Notes: generated by a model from the sequence alone, not told the origin. A stretch of 64,000 bases of DNA from Paenibacillus tarimensis (GCF_021532315.1 NZ_JAKGAO010000007.1:62001-126000); one strand, 5' to 3'. Positions 43,141-52,830 are shown, counted from the stretch's first letter. Program-made: numbers and translations.

Positions 43141-44418
43141 CTACCTGATTCCCCAAAGCTTGGAACGCAGCAGCAGCAGGAAGCAGCATACATTCCATGC
43201 CCCGGCCGTTATGAAAATAATCGCTGTTCCATGCTGCGCAATAACGAAGCCGGAGATGTACATGACAATCGGCATGCCGACGCGGAACAGCGTGCCGGTG
43301 ATCCCGGCAATGCGGCCCATCAGGTGGGGCGGCGTCTGCTCTTGGCGGAAGGCGTAGAGCATGACGGCCTGTGCGGTGCTGCCAAGCCCGAACAGGAACA
43401 GCGAGAGCACGAGCGGTATAACGCCGAAGGCCGTTCCAATCGCAGGCAGCGCGTAGGAGATGCCGCAGAGGAGGTTGCCAAGCGCATATATTTTCCCGAG
43501 ACCATGCTTCGTTCTCAACTTGCTCACCAGCATACTGCCCACAATACCGCCCAGCCCGGAAGCTGACAGCGTCAAGGCCAGCGCCGAAGAGGAGAGGCCG
43601 TAATCATCCTTGGCGGAGAATACGATGGAGATATTGACGACCGTAGCCGAGCAGTTCAGCAGCATAACGAACATCGTCATCATGAAGAGCAGCCGGTTGC
43701 CTGTGAAAGCCTGCCAGCCTTCCCGGATATCCTGGAGGAAGCTGCTCTTCTGCTGGATGGCTTGGGATCCGGTGCTGCTGCCAGCAGCCAGTCCGGAATT
43801 ATCCAGCTTGAGCCTCGTAAGCAGCAGCGTGCAGACCAAGAACAGAATCGCTGTCATCAGGATGCCATCAGACAGGTCCGATATAAGGAAAATGAGACCC
43901 GACAGGGCCGGTCCCATAATGGTTACGAATGTCTCGACGAAGCTGATTCGCGCATTGGCCTGTGTTAATCTGTCCGGAGACACGGTGCGTTTGGTGAGAC
44001 TTACCTGCACGTTGAAAAATCCGTAATTGAAAGTCATCAGAAGAAAGCCGATAATATAGTACATCGTTAACTGGGAAACGGCATTTTTGAATAGAAATAC
44101 CAGCGCAGTGAGGAGTACCGCCTGAGCACCAACCATCCAGAGCGCCCAGCGCTTCTGGTTGACACGATCCACAAGCACGCCAATGATGATCGCGAATAGG
44201 AAGTTCGGCAGCAGCTCGACCGTCCGCATCGTCGCCATAGCGACCGCGGAGCGGGTCAGCTCATAGATCATGAGCGGCAGCACGAGCTCGTAGATTTTCT
44301 GCCCCACGCTGAGCAGCACAATGCTGCTCAGCAGAATCGTGAAGGAGCGCGGCATGGAGCGGGGGCTCGATTGGAGAGGGACGGCACCCTCTATTTTCTC
44401 GGTAATGACTGTTGACAC
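43141..44418 (-). CDS. MFS transporter, macrolide-efflux-like
   Basis: Major facilitator superfamily membrane protein of 425 residues with about 12 segments and a central cytoplasmic loop near residues 205-235. The motif A-like loop reads GVLVDRVNQKRWAL and the second half repeats it as GRIAGITGTLF. It resembles MefA-type drug or sugar exporters. The start is GTG with GAGG 5 nt before it. It is divergent from the SgrR-like regulator 130 bp away, which may control it. Confidence 0.8.
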   Translation of the reverse strand: MSTVITEKIEGAVPLQSSPRSMPRSFTILLSSIVLLSVGQKIYELVLPLMIYELTRSAVAMATMRTVELLPNFLFAIIIGVLVDRVNQKRWALWMVGAQAVLLTALVFLFKNAVSQLTMYYIIGFLLMTFNYGFFNVQVSLTKRTVSPDRLTQANARISFVETFVTIMGPALSGLIFLISDLSDGILMTAILFLVCTLLLTRLKLDNSGLAAGSSTGSQAIQQKSSFLQDIREGWQAFTGNRLLFMMTMFVMLLNCSATVVNISIVFSAKDDYGLSSSALALTLSASGLGGIVGSMLVSKLRTKHGLGKIYALGNLLCGISYALPAIGTAFGVIPLVLSLFLFGLGSTAQAVMLYAFRQEQTPPHLMGRIAGITGTLFRVGMPIVMYISGFVIAQHGTAIIFITAGAWNVCCFLLLLRSKLWGIR

Positions 44419-44548
44419 TAGAACCTCAACCTTCCTGCAAGTTTCTCATCTGATCTGTAAAGCTATCTTAACGGCAGGAGGGCGAGGTAAAAATGGTAGA
44501 TCAGCTCGCTTTTATTTCGACTTTTAACACAGAGGCAGGAGAAGACGG

Positions 44549-46387
44549 ATGCGCTTGGCAGAGGATTATATCAGATTACGGGAGGCATTCCCGGATGCGG
44601 AGGACGGGCAGAAGAGACGTGTCACGATGGAGGAGATCGCGCAGGCGTTCTGCTGCACCCCGCGGAATGCGAAGCTGATCCTGGCCAAAATGGAAAAGCA
44701 GCAATGGCTGCATATAGTACCCGGCCGTGGACGTGGGCATGCGTCAGAGCTGACCTTCTACAAGAGCAGGGACCAATTGGCCGTTGAGGCGGCCCAGGAA
44801 GTGGTGAAGCAGGGGAGCGTACAGGAGGCGCTTGTCTGGCTGCGGGAGCATGCCGGGGCGGAGGCCAGGGCGCATTTTATGGAGTGGCTGTCGCGGTATT
44901 TTGGCTATGAAGCTGCAAAGTCGGCGGATGACGGCTTGAAGGAAACACTGCGGCTTCCGGTGTTCCGGCCCATCGTCACGCTGGACCCGGCTGATGCTTT
45001 CTATGGGCTGGATGTGCATCTGATTAAACAGATTCATGGAACATTGGTTGACTATGATGGAGATGCTGAGCGGGTGAAGAAGGGCCTTGCCCATCACTGG
45101 GACAAGAATCAGGAGGCCACCTGCTGGACGTTCTATCTGCGTAAGGGGGTGCTCTTCCACAATGGAGCGGAGCTCACAGCTGAGGATGTGGTCTATACGC
45201 TGACGAGACTGCAGGCAGGGTCCTACAGCCACAGCTGGCTCTGCCGGGATGTGCAGCAGGTACGGGCGGAGTCCCGCTATTGTGTGACAGTTGTACTGCG
45301 GCAGGCCAATTATATGTTTGATGTGTTCATGAGTCACACGGGGGCCTCAATCATTCCGAGAGGCAGCGGGGGACATACAGAAGAAGCGGGTTGGACGATG
45401 CCGGCAGGAGCAGGGCCATACCTGGTTGCAATGCGTATGGACGGCATGATTGTGCTGGAGGCGTTCACCTCGTATTACGCGGAACGCGGGCTGATGGACC
45501 AGATCGAGATTATTCGCGTGCCAGAGTCTGAGAGTGAGCTGGCGCTGCAGATTGATCCGGGAATCGTGCTTGTGCAGACAGGGGAGGGCTCGGTGCAGCA
45601 ATTCCGGGAGGCGGCCCGGCAGCAGCAGCGCTACTTGACCGGATGCGCAGTGCTTATTATGAATATGAGGCGAGAAGGTGGCGTCCTCAGCTGCGGTACG
45701 CTGCGGCAGGCCTTGGTGCATGGCGTAGACAGGCAGCGGCTGGCGGACGAGCTTGGCTATCCGCATGCGGGACCTGCTGCCGGGTTCCTGCTGGAGATTC
45801 AGTCTGGTGACAGCGACGGATGGTATGAACCTGAGCTGGCTGCTGCCAAGCTGCTGGAGTCTGGTTATACCGGCAATGGCGGGGATGGGGAGCCAGTGTT
45901 AAGGCTGTTTGCCTATGAACGGCATGCCCGGACGGCGTACTGGCTGCAGCGGGCTCACGCGGAGCTTGGCGTCCGGCTGGAAGTAGAAATCCGTTCCTGG
46001 GGAGATATGATGAACCCTGCGGTCAGGAGTGAGGCTGATTTAATTCTGTTCGAGGCGGTACTGCGGGGCGGGCTGCTGCGTCAGCTCGAATACCTGCTGT
46101 CTGCAAACAGCTTCCTGCGCAGCGCGATGACCGATGAACTGCAGGCGCTCGTGGACGGCCAGGCGGCTGAGCTGGTGAAAGAGGCGGACCCTGCGGAACG
46201 TATGAGCAAGTTTAAAACGTTAGAGTCCCGGCTGGGAGAAGCCTGCGCAGCGGTCTACCTGACCTGCCAGGGCGTCAGCGCCCTGTCGCACCCGACCCTG
46301 CAGGATGTGAAATTCAATCCGCTGGGCTGGGTTGATTTTAAGGATATATGGGTGAAGGGAACTGCGGGGGAACAGCAATCCAGTTAG
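44549..46387 (+). CDS. SgrR-like regulator (winged helix plus SBP domain)
   Basis: Protein of 612 residues combining an N-terminal winged helix-turn-helix (residues 1-100; VTMEEIAQAFCCTPRNAKLIL and WLHIVPGRGRGH) with a domain like oligopeptide/nickel-binding proteins (SBP family 5; from about residue 130, with VFRPIVTLDPADAFYGLD and AEDVVYTLTRLQAG). This is the SgrR architecture, a cytoplasmic ligand-sensing activator. In E. coli sgrR neighbours the sugar exporter gene setA; here an MFS exporter lies divergently. No signal peptide. Confidence 0.85.
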   Translation: MRLAEDYIRLREAFPDAEDGQKRRVTMEEIAQAFCCTPRNAKLILAKMEKQQWLHIVPGRGRGHASELTFYKSRDQLAVEAAQEVVKQGSVQEALVWLREHAGAEARAHFMEWLSRYFGYEAAKSADDGLKETLRLPVFRPIVTLDPADAFYGLDVHLIKQIHGTLVDYDGDAERVKKGLAHHWDKNQEATCWTFYLRKGVLFHNGAELTAEDVVYTLTRLQAGSYSHSWLCRDVQQVRAESRYCVTVVLRQANYMFDVFMSHTGASIIPRGSGGHTEEAGWTMPAGAGPYLVAMRMDGMIVLEAFTSYYAERGLMDQIEIIRVPESESELALQIDPGIVLVQTGEGSVQQFREAARQQQRYLTGCAVLIMNMRREGGVLSCGTLRQALVHGVDRQRLADELGYPHAGPAAGFLLEIQSGDSDGWYEPELAAAKLLESGYTGNGGDGEPVLRLFAYERHARTAYWLQRAHAELGVRLEVEIRSWGDMMNPAVRSEADLILFEAVLRGGLLRQLEYLLSANSFLRSAMTDELQALVDGQAAELVKEADPAERMSKFKTLESRLGEACAAVYLTCQGVSALSHPTLQDVKFNPLGWVDFKDIWVKGTAGEQQSS

Positions 46388-46452
46388 GTTATTGTTGTCC
46401 AGAAGCGAAATACGATCCGGGTTCGAACAACTGCCTCGGTCCCGGGACGTTA

Positions 46453-46686
46453 TTACGTGTGTCCCAGAATGAACAGGCCAAGGATTACAGTGAGCGCAAT
46501 TAGGGAAAAGAGAGAAGCACCTTTGACGTAGCGGATTGCCAGGTCGGTCGGCTCGGGTTCTTCTTTATACTTCCAGCGGTTACCGAATAGCATACTTTCA
46601 ACGGGGTTGAAATAAGTCCAAAGCAAGACGGCATACAGCGGTATAATGCCGAATAATGTGATGGCGATGATTTCAGCAATAATCAT
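46453..46686 (-). CDS. Small membrane protein, DUF6199-like
   Basis: Protein of 77 residues with two membrane segments (residues 3-22 and 56-75) separated by a loop with FNPVESMLFGNRWKYK and EPTDLAIRYVKG, a pattern like the DUF6199 family. The ATG at 46686 has GGGGG about 7 nt upstream; the frame is open further upstream without a start signal. Confidence 0.6.
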   Translation of the reverse strand: MIIAEIIAITLFGIIPLYAVLLWTYFNPVESMLFGNRWKYKEEPEPTDLAIRYVKGASLFSLIALTVILGLFILGHT

Positions 46687-46837
46687 ACCAATACCCCCTT
46701 TACTATGGAGAGTATTATACCAAATTATGATACTTCTTGCAGGATACAGCAAAAAGAGTTGTGTGTTTGAGAAGGCGAAACTGCATCATGCGTTCGTCTT
46801 TACGTAGGTAAAAGGTAGGCTTGCATGTTTGACTAAA

Positions 46838-46883
46838 AGACGGTTCTTGATCATCTGAAATGATGATTAAAAGCCGTCTATTT
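46838..46883. terminator. Bidirectional terminator
   Basis: AGACGG (46838) pairs with CCGTCT (46874-46879) around an inner ATCATC/GATGAT helix. It is followed by ATTTTGC on the plus strand and TTTTAG on the minus strand. Confidence 0.65.
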
Positions 46884-46909
46884 TGCTTTGCGAGATAATA
46901 TAAATCTCA

Positions 46910-46938
46910 TTGCGGTTGTTTATTAATTATTACATAAT
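46910..46938 (+). promoter_or_regulatory. Promoter of the lone SBP gene
   Basis: TTGCGG (-35) and CATAAT (-10) with a 17-bp spacer, 90 nt before the lipoprotein start codon. Confidence 0.5.
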
Positions 46939-47028
46939 AGGTTACAAGTAGGAAAACACTGATGAAAAATCGACGTTCGCAAGAACTGCTGATTTCGCCA
47001 GAGACTTTACTTGGGAGGAGCTTCACTT

Positions 47029-48345
47029 GTGAGAAGATTTCTTACCGCAATCATTCCTGTCCTCTTGGCTATAGGCCTGGCAGGCTGCGCAGAAACTGAA
47101 CAACAGGAGCCTGTAACTCTTAAGGTTTTGACATGGAGTGAACAGTATTTCAATCAAAATTATGGTGATTTATTTACCGCCAAGAATTCTGAATATGATT
47201 TACAGGTAACATCCTTAAGCGAGAGGTTAGAACCTGGTGAAGATTTGAACCAAGCCGTTGAGAAGGCGGTGGAAGAAGTGAATCCCGACCTTCTGGCATT
47301 GAATATGGACTACTATCTCCATCTTCGCGAGCAAGGGAAATTGGCTACTTTAACAGACTGGATGAATAAAGATGATATTAATTTGAATGAGTTCATGCCG
47401 GCAGTTGTGAGTTATTTAAAGGACGATCAGCAGGAGCTGCATGGGTTAACGGCTTCGTTTACCGGGTCAGCTCTTTATTATAACAAGAGGTTGTTTCGCG
47501 AGAAGGGAATTCCTTATCCGCAAGGAACGATGACTTGGGATGAGGTGTTTAAACTTGCGGATTCATTTACTAAGATGGGCACGGATCAGGGGAGAACGTA
47601 CGGATTTGTAAGCAAAGAATCAGCATACCCGTTCATGATGGCTCTGAAAATTGGGGAGGCAAGCGGTCTTAACTTCTTTCGCAGCCATACTTTCACCTTT
47701 AATACACCGGCGTGGGAGAAGGTTTTCGCACAGGTGCTGACCTGCCATTCAAACAAGACATGCTACGCGGCGATGCCGGACACTACGATGAAGACGAACA
47801 TAGTGGAGCAGGAAAAGGAGACTTATCCGTTCCTTAAGGATCACGTAGCGATGGCTGTGGACAGCTCTGATCTGTATCGTGTATTAACCTATAATGAGAA
47901 GCGGTATGAAGGATTAGATTGGGGAGTCCTGCCCATGCCCGTAAGTAACGAGCAGCCGGATACCGGTTCAGGTATCTCAATATCGCATGTATTCTCAATA
48001 CCTGCACAGGCAAAGCATAAGGATCAGGCTTGGGAATTCATCCGCTACATAAGCAGTGAGGAATATGCCAAAACGATGTCGTCCGTTAATCCGTATGAAC
48101 TTCCCATACGAACCGGTGAGGAACAGAATGAAGAGATTAATGTATTTTACAACATGAAGGCTATTAATAATTCCTTAAACCGTACACTCAGGCGGCTGCC
48201 AGCCGAAGTCATAATGGAAATGGATGAAGTTACAGAGAAATATGTAACAGCATTCTTAGAAAAAGAGCTTAGTCTTAGCGATGCGTTGAATCGTATGAAT
48301 GACGAGCTGCAATCCTTATATGATCAGAGTGAGGGGTTGGAGTAG
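47029..48345 (+). CDS. Extracellular solute-binding lipoprotein (SBP family 1)
   Basis: Lipoprotein of 438 residues with lipobox LAGC (Cys20) and a CUT1-type binding domain starting VTLKVLTWSEQYFNQNYG. Internal landmarks are GSALYYNKRLFREKGIPYP and WDEVFKLADSFTKMG. The start is GTG at 47029 with GGGAGGAG 9 nt upstream. No permease or ATPase adjoins it, so it either serves a transporter elsewhere or acts as a sensor. The gene is richer in A+T than its neighbours. Confidence 0.85.
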   Translation: MRRFLTAIIPVLLAIGLAGCAETEQQEPVTLKVLTWSEQYFNQNYGDLFTAKNSEYDLQVTSLSERLEPGEDLNQAVEKAVEEVNPDLLALNMDYYLHLREQGKLATLTDWMNKDDINLNEFMPAVVSYLKDDQQELHGLTASFTGSALYYNKRLFREKGIPYPQGTMTWDEVFKLADSFTKMGTDQGRTYGFVSKESAYPFMMALKIGEASGLNFFRSHTFTFNTPAWEKVFAQVLTCHSNKTCYAAMPDTTMKTNIVEQEKETYPFLKDHVAMAVDSSDLYRVLTYNEKRYEGLDWGVLPMPVSNEQPDTGSGISISHVFSIPAQAKHKDQAWEFIRYISSEEYAKTMSSVNPYELPIRTGEEQNEEINVFYNMKAINNSLNRTLRRLPAEVIMEMDEVTEKYVTAFLEKELSLSDALNRMNDELQSLYDQSEGLE

Positions 48346-48442
48346 CAGGCCCGGCGGGGAATATTACAAATCTAAGATGGTTTTATCCATGTATCGTGGA
48401 TGCGCAAAAGGTTATTATTGTATCCATAGGAGGATGATGACC

Positions 48443-48868
48443 ATGCGGATACAAGAATTAAAGAGTGCGGAAGAGATTAAGCAATCATACGGGGTTATGA
48501 ACCAGCTTCGAACGGACCTGACGGAAGAGCAGTACCTGGATTTATACGGGCGTATGGCTGGCGAAGGCTACCGGCTGATGGCTTTGTTTGATGAGGAGGA
48601 CAAGCTGGTTTCTCTCGCGGGATTCTCCATCCTGACTAATCTCTATTATTACAAGCATATATGGGTCTACGATCTGATTACCGATCAGGCTGCCAGGTCT
48701 ATGGGATACGGGGAAAAGCTGCTCGTTCACCTCGAACAGCTCGCGAAGGAGAACGGCTGTTACTGCATCGCGCTGTCGTCAGGTTTTCCGAGAAAGGATG
48801 CCCACCGGTTCTATGAAACCAGAGCGGGCTACAGTAAGGAGAGCTACGTGTTTAAGAAAGTGCTGTGA
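48443..48868 (+). CDS. GNAT family N-acetyltransferase
   Basis: Acetyltransferase of 141 residues. The acetyl-CoA loop is ARSMGYGEKLLVHLEQLAKENGC and the C-terminal GNAT strand pattern CIALSSGF, AHRFYETRAGYSKESYVFKK is typical. AGGAGG lies 9 nt before the ATG at 48443; two in-frame ATG codons just upstream are too near it. Substrate unknown. Confidence 0.85.
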   Translation: MRIQELKSAEEIKQSYGVMNQLRTDLTEEQYLDLYGRMAGEGYRLMALFDEEDKLVSLAGFSILTNLYYYKHIWVYDLITDQAARSMGYGEKLLVHLEQLAKENGCYCIALSSGFPRKDAHRFYETRAGYSKESYVFKKVL

Positions 48869-48871
48869 AGC

Positions 48872-48922
48872 GGCTGCTGCATGCCTTGAATGCCCCGCGT
48901 TGAAAAGGTTGCAGCCTCTTTT
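48872..48922 (+). terminator. Terminator after the GNAT gene
   Basis: GGCTGC (48872-48877) pairs with GCAGCC (48911-48916), followed by TCTTTTTCTT. Confidence 0.65.
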
Positions 48923-49046
48923 TCTTGAATGAATACCTGCGAGGAAAGCCGCCCGACCTCTCACGCTCAATTTCGGTAAGTGTGGAAGTTGTATAATAAG
49001 GGTCACATGGCACATAATGGGTGTATGCTGTCCAAGGAGGCGGAAC

Positions 49047-49241
49047 ATGAGAACGAGAAATCCGATCCCGAAGTATCTGTTGGTGCTGATTGTCGTCTCG
49101 CTGCTGGTCCTCGTGAGTATGCTGCTCCTTAACTTCTCGGTGATCCTATCTTTCTTGGCCGGTCTTTCGGTTGGGGGCTGGCTGCTGCTGGCGTTGGTCA
49201 TAGTGCTGTCTATTATCTACTTCAGATTCGGTCTTCTATAG
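49047..49241 (+). CDS. Small membrane protein, unknown
   Basis: Protein of 64 residues made almost entirely of two membrane segments (LLVLIVVSLLVLVSMLLL and WLLLALVIVLSIIYF) after a short basic N-terminus (MRTRNPIPK). AAGGAGG sits 6 nt before the ATG, and a TATAAT lies at 48992-48997. Confidence 0.65.
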   Translation: MRTRNPIPKYLLVLIVVSLLVLVSMLLLNFSVILSFLAGLSVGGWLLLALVIVLSIIYFRFGLL

Positions 49242-49290
49242 GAGTATGGGCGTGCAGAGTTCTCGTTGTGTAGTGCCCAGCTGACCTGCA

Positions 49291-50226
49291 TCACACCTCT
49301 TGGTCAATCATCTGCCGGACAATATGCAGCGGCCTCATCGTATCTCCGTACGTGTCGCTTGCAAAGGTCACTACAGTCTGCCGTTCGGGGAAAACCAGAA
49401 TATACTGCCCGCCCAATCCCATCGCAAAATAATAGCTTTCGTCCGCAGCTGTCCGCGATGTCCACCAATGCCGCCCGTAAGGGCCAAAATGCCCGTAGGT
49501 CAGGTGCTCAGGGGATGTTGATCGGGATATCCATTCCCTGCTTACCAGCTGCTTACCCTTCCAGATGCCATTATTCAAATACAACATTCCGAACTTGTGC
49601 ATATCCTCAATCGTCATATGTATACCGAAGCCCCCAATATTTACTCCCTGCGGGTCTTCATGCCACATATAGTCATTAATCTCCAGAGCAGCGAACAGAT
49701 GACGATCTGCAAACTCCTGCGCTCTCAGTCCGGCTGTCTTCTGCAAAATAGCTGACAGCAGGTGGCTGCAGCCTGAGTTGTAGTTCATTGCTTGACCCGG
49801 CTCTGCAATCAGCGGCCTCTCCAGTACATACCTCACCCAATTCGTGCTGTGAATCATGCTCGGCCATCCGCCCCAGTCGCCCATCTCGGGCCAATCGAAG
49901 CCCGGCGACATCTGCAGCAGGTGATCGACCGTGATGAGCTGTTTTCGAGTATCCGGATCTTCAAGAATTGCGGGAAAGTATGTTGAGATTGGCTCATTCC
50001 AGTCAGGGATGAAGCCTTGATCATGAGCGATGCCTACTAGGCAGGAGATCACACTTTTGGTGCAGGAATTAATCTTGTGCTGCTTGGTTTTCATTTTCTT
50101 ATTCTTGTAAAATTGATAGACCAGCTTGTTGTCTATACTGATCAGGCAGCCGTGAACCTTTGCTTTTTTAAGGCAAACGTCCAGTTTTCCGGTATTGAGG
50201 TGAGATAGAAGCAGCAGATGTTTCAT
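49291..50226 (-). CDS. Serine hydrolase, beta-lactamase class C-like
   Basis: Penicillin-binding-protein-like serine hydrolase of 311 residues without a signal peptide, so probably cytoplasmic. The catalytic SxxK motif is SCTK, the YxN motif is YNS in GQAMNYNSGCSHLL, and the region GYGRHWW/FGPYGRHWW lies near the third motif. Most relatives hydrolyse esters or D-amino-acid peptides. GAGGAG lies 10 nt before the ATG at 50226. Confidence 0.8.
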   Translation of the reverse strand: MKHLLLLSHLNTGKLDVCLKKAKVHGCLISIDNKLVYQFYKNKKMKTKQHKINSCTKSVISCLVGIAHDQGFIPDWNEPISTYFPAILEDPDTRKQLITVDHLLQMSPGFDWPEMGDWGGWPSMIHSTNWVRYVLERPLIAEPGQAMNYNSGCSHLLSAILQKTAGLRAQEFADRHLFAALEINDYMWHEDPQGVNIGGFGIHMTIEDMHKFGMLYLNNGIWKGKQLVSREWISRSTSPEHLTYGHFGPYGRHWWTSRTAADESYYFAMGLGGQYILVFPERQTVVTFASDTYGDTMRPLHIVRQMIDQEV

Positions 50227-50352
50227 TGGGCTTGTACTCCTCGTCGCAAGGATTCGGAAGCAGTCCGCTGAACAAGAAGCCAGGTCTTCCAGATATATAC
50301 ATATTTTACTCGGGGGGGCAGTTTCATTCATTCATAGAAAGGAGCGGTGCCA

Positions 50353-50814
50353 TTGAATAAAATGACACGAAGCTTGCCGGTGCCGGCGCTGCTGCTCATG
50401 CTACTGATACTACTGATCGGCTATCTAACACTCTCTAATGATAGCGACAGGGACAAGGGTATCTCAAGTCAGATCGAAGAGAATATAGCGCTACTTGCGC
50501 ATGAAGGCCGTGAGGCCAAGCTTTCGGACCTGGTCCCTTTTGACTGGGATACGGCTTATATACTCGAAGACCCGTTCTCCAACAGGGAGGCCATCGATGC
50601 AATCGTTGGGGCAGCCTGCGGACTGGATCGTTTGGAGGTTGATTGGAAACGCCGCATTACTTTCGTTGAGGGTGGCGAGTGCGTCTATGACTATAGCTAT
50701 GATATGAGGAGCTTTACCTTTGAGCCGTTTGGGACAATAGAGTTAACGGAGGACAGCCGTATTCGCGTGGATAACGGATTGGGCAAAGCTATGGTATTGA
50801 GAGTGGAACCATAG
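50353..50814 (+). CDS. Membrane-anchored protein, unknown
   Basis: Protein of about 153 residues with one N-terminal membrane segment (ALLLMLLILLIGYLTL) and an outer domain with VPFDWDTAYILEDPFSNREA and DNGLGKAMVLRV. AAAGGAG gives good spacing to a TTG at 50353; an ATG at 50362 or GTG at 50347 are alternatives. No family recognised. The next gene lies 44 nt downstream and is probably co-transcribed. Confidence 0.6.
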   Translation: MNKMTRSLPVPALLLMLLILLIGYLTLSNDSDRDKGISSQIEENIALLAHEGREAKLSDLVPFDWDTAYILEDPFSNREAIDAIVGAACGLDRLEVDWKRRITFVEGGECVYDYSYDMRSFTFEPFGTIELTEDSRIRVDNGLGKAMVLRVEP

Positions 50815-50858
50815 CATAAGCACAAGAACTATTCTGCTCGTATGAAAAGGGGGACATG

Positions 50859-51275
50859 ATGAGGGCGAATATACGATTTATCCTTTTAGGGTCGTTGGCT
50901 GTGCTTCTAATCTCAATCAGCATCAGCTACTTCCTGTTACGAGTAACAGAAGAGCAGATTGTTATTAATAAGATGGTCAAATTTTACAAATCCGCTCCGA
51001 ATTCAGAACGGGTGATTAACGATAAGAATGCAGTAAAGCAATTCACCTACGCCGTAAGATTCGCCAACAAACAACCTGGTATTGTGGACATTGCTGATCC
51101 GCAGTATCAGTTTGTTTTAGGAGAACGGCAGTACTATCTCTGGGTCAGCGACCGTTACAGCAAAGGGACTCTGATGAAGCTTCCGGATACGGGAACCATC
51201 TATACGATTGATGAGTCAAGGACTAGCGGCCTTCTGGACATCATTAAGAAGGCATATGATAACGGGCAAGAGTAG
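50859..51275 (+). CDS. YhfM-like membrane-anchored protein
   Basis: Protein of 138 residues with an N-terminal membrane segment and one small domain with ERVINDKNAVKQFTYAVRFA, GIVDIADPQYQFVLG, YYLWVSDRY and TGTIYTIDES. This order resembles the YhfM-like domain of Bacillus lipoproteins, but there is no lipobox Cys. The second of two adjacent ATG codons has the better spacing to GGGGG. Function unknown. Confidence 0.6.
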   Translation: MRANIRFILLGSLAVLLISISISYFLLRVTEEQIVINKMVKFYKSAPNSERVINDKNAVKQFTYAVRFANKQPGIVDIADPQYQFVLGERQYYLWVSDRYSKGTLMKLPDTGTIYTIDESRTSGLLDIIKKAYDNGQE

Positions 51276-51292
51276 TGTCACGAGAAGAAGAA

Positions 51293-51315
51293 CCCGCCAC
51301 GATCTGGCGGGCTTT
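51293..51315 (+). terminator. Terminator after the YhfM-like gene
   Basis: CCCGCCA-CGATC-TGGCGGG, then CTTTCC. It lies 17 nt after the stop. Confidence 0.65.
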
Positions 51316-51389
51316 CCTATCGGCTCTTGAAAACCTATTCTGAGAGTTGCTAGCCCACATTCCCGAGCTTTCCGGCACATGCCGTGTAT

Positions 51390-52676
51390 TTATACCGTGA
51401 GCTTTACCAACATAGAAGCATGCGGTCGGAGCTGCTTCGACAGCTTCTCGCCGACTGTGCCCAAATCCTCGCGCTGCCACAGGTCACGTGCCTTGACGCC
51501 GGCGCCGCTCAGGCCAAGCTGCTCCAGCGTTACGCTGACTTCGGCAGGCTCATCGCCAGTGTTGAACAGCCCCACATACGTGTCGCCGTCTTCGCTGCCG
51601 GATACCCAGACGACGCGATCTCCTTCACGGTACAGCTGGCGCGCGTCACGGCCGGTGCGATGCAGATGCAGCACTTCCTCGTTCGTCAAGAGGGACAGCG
51701 TCCAATCGTCGTTATCACGCATTTCGCCGCCGAACATGAGCGGGGAGCGGAAGATCGACCAGAGTGACATCATCGTCACCTGCTCATCCTTCGTGAACCG
51801 GGTCCAGCGGTCAGCGCCGCCACCATCGACCGAGCGGATCCCGAGATGGCCGAGCGGCAGCATGTCGCAGTCCGGCCAGGAGCCTTCCTTGACATAAGGC
51901 GCCCACTTCTCGCAGCGCTCGAACATGCCGTAGAGCAGATGCCACAGATCCCAGAAGTCATCCGTCATACGCCACATGTTCGCTCCCTCTGTAAATTGTT
52001 GCTCATACTCCAGCGGCGCAGGGCCTGGGGACAGGCTGAGCACCATGTCGCGCCCGCACTTGTCGATTGCCTTTCGGATCATGGCGATTTCGTCAAGATG
52101 GGCATCGTACAGACGGGAAGCCGCGATGTCATCGACTTTGACAAAATCAACGCCCCATTCGGCATAAAGCTGGAACAGCGAATCGTAGTATTCCTGCGCA
52201 CCTTCCTTCGAGGCATCCACACCATACATGTCCGTATTCCACGGGCAGATGGAGTTTGGATGCGCGATGTCGCGGGCTGTAGCCGACGTGCCGAGGATCG
52301 GAGTGGCCGCATGTGCAGCCTGGCGCGGAATGCCGCGCATAATATGAATGCCGAATTTCAGGCCGAGGCTGTGTACATAATCGGCCAGCGGCTTGAAGCC
52401 TTTCCCGTCTGCGGCAGACGGGAAGCGGTTAACGGCAGGCATCAGGCGGGAGAATTCATCCATCTCCAGCGGCACGAACGGCCTGTATTGGGAAGAAACG
52501 GCTCCCGGCTCATACCACTGAATATCCACGACGACATATTCCCAGCCGTAATCCTTCAGGTGCTTGGCCATATAGTCCGCGTTGCCGCGAATTTCTTCCT
52601 CACGCACAGCCGCTCCGTAGCAGTCCCAACTGTTCCAGCCCATTGGCGGAGTTGGTGCAAATGTATGGTGACGCAT
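51390..52676 (-). CDS. Alpha-galactosidase, GH27-like
   Basis: Glycoside hydrolase of 428 residues in clan GH-D, no signal peptide. The N-terminal signature is PPMGWNSWDCYG; the nucleophile Asp lies in DFVKVDD and the acid/base candidate in WRMTDDFWD; the C-terminal beta domain begins near residue 340. It would release terminal alpha-galactose from raffinose-type sugars or galactomannan fragments. The fourth residue Met (52676) has better spacing to GGAAGG than the first ATG (52685). Confidence 0.85.
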   Translation of the reverse strand: MRHHTFAPTPPMGWNSWDCYGAAVREEEIRGNADYMAKHLKDYGWEYVVVDIQWYEPGAVSSQYRPFVPLEMDEFSRLMPAVNRFPSAADGKGFKPLADYVHSLGLKFGIHIMRGIPRQAAHAATPILGTSATARDIAHPNSICPWNTDMYGVDASKEGAQEYYDSLFQLYAEWGVDFVKVDDIAASRLYDAHLDEIAMIRKAIDKCGRDMVLSLSPGPAPLEYEQQFTEGANMWRMTDDFWDLWHLLYGMFERCEKWAPYVKEGSWPDCDMLPLGHLGIRSVDGGGADRWTRFTKDEQVTMMSLWSIFRSPLMFGGEMRDNDDWTLSLLTNEEVLHLHRTGRDARQLYREGDRVVWVSGSEDGDTYVGLFNTGDEPAEVSVTLEQLGLSGAGVKARDLWQREDLGTVGEKLSKQLRPHASMLVKLTV

Positions 52677-52830
52677 GTTCATCATCCTTCCTTCCTGAAC
52701 CTTAGTATATCCTTATCATAGAAGAAGGGGACGGATGTTTACTACCGTAAAGATTTGCGTGTTGTTGTAAAATATTGCGTTCCGCCCTGTGCTTAGACTA
52801 TTCTAAAGTAATGCCTGCGCATTTGCCTCC

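Larger units (their letters stand above)
46687..47028. other. Intergenic region upstream of the SBP gene
   Basis: This 342-nt gap contains a bidirectional terminator (46838-46883) and a promoter (46910-46938). I see no gene remnant in it. Confidence 0.5.

Noticed and set aside
46410-46450. tRNA-like GGGTTCGAACA
   Set aside because: Only the T-arm-like word is present; no acceptor stem, anticodon arm or CCA can be drawn around it.
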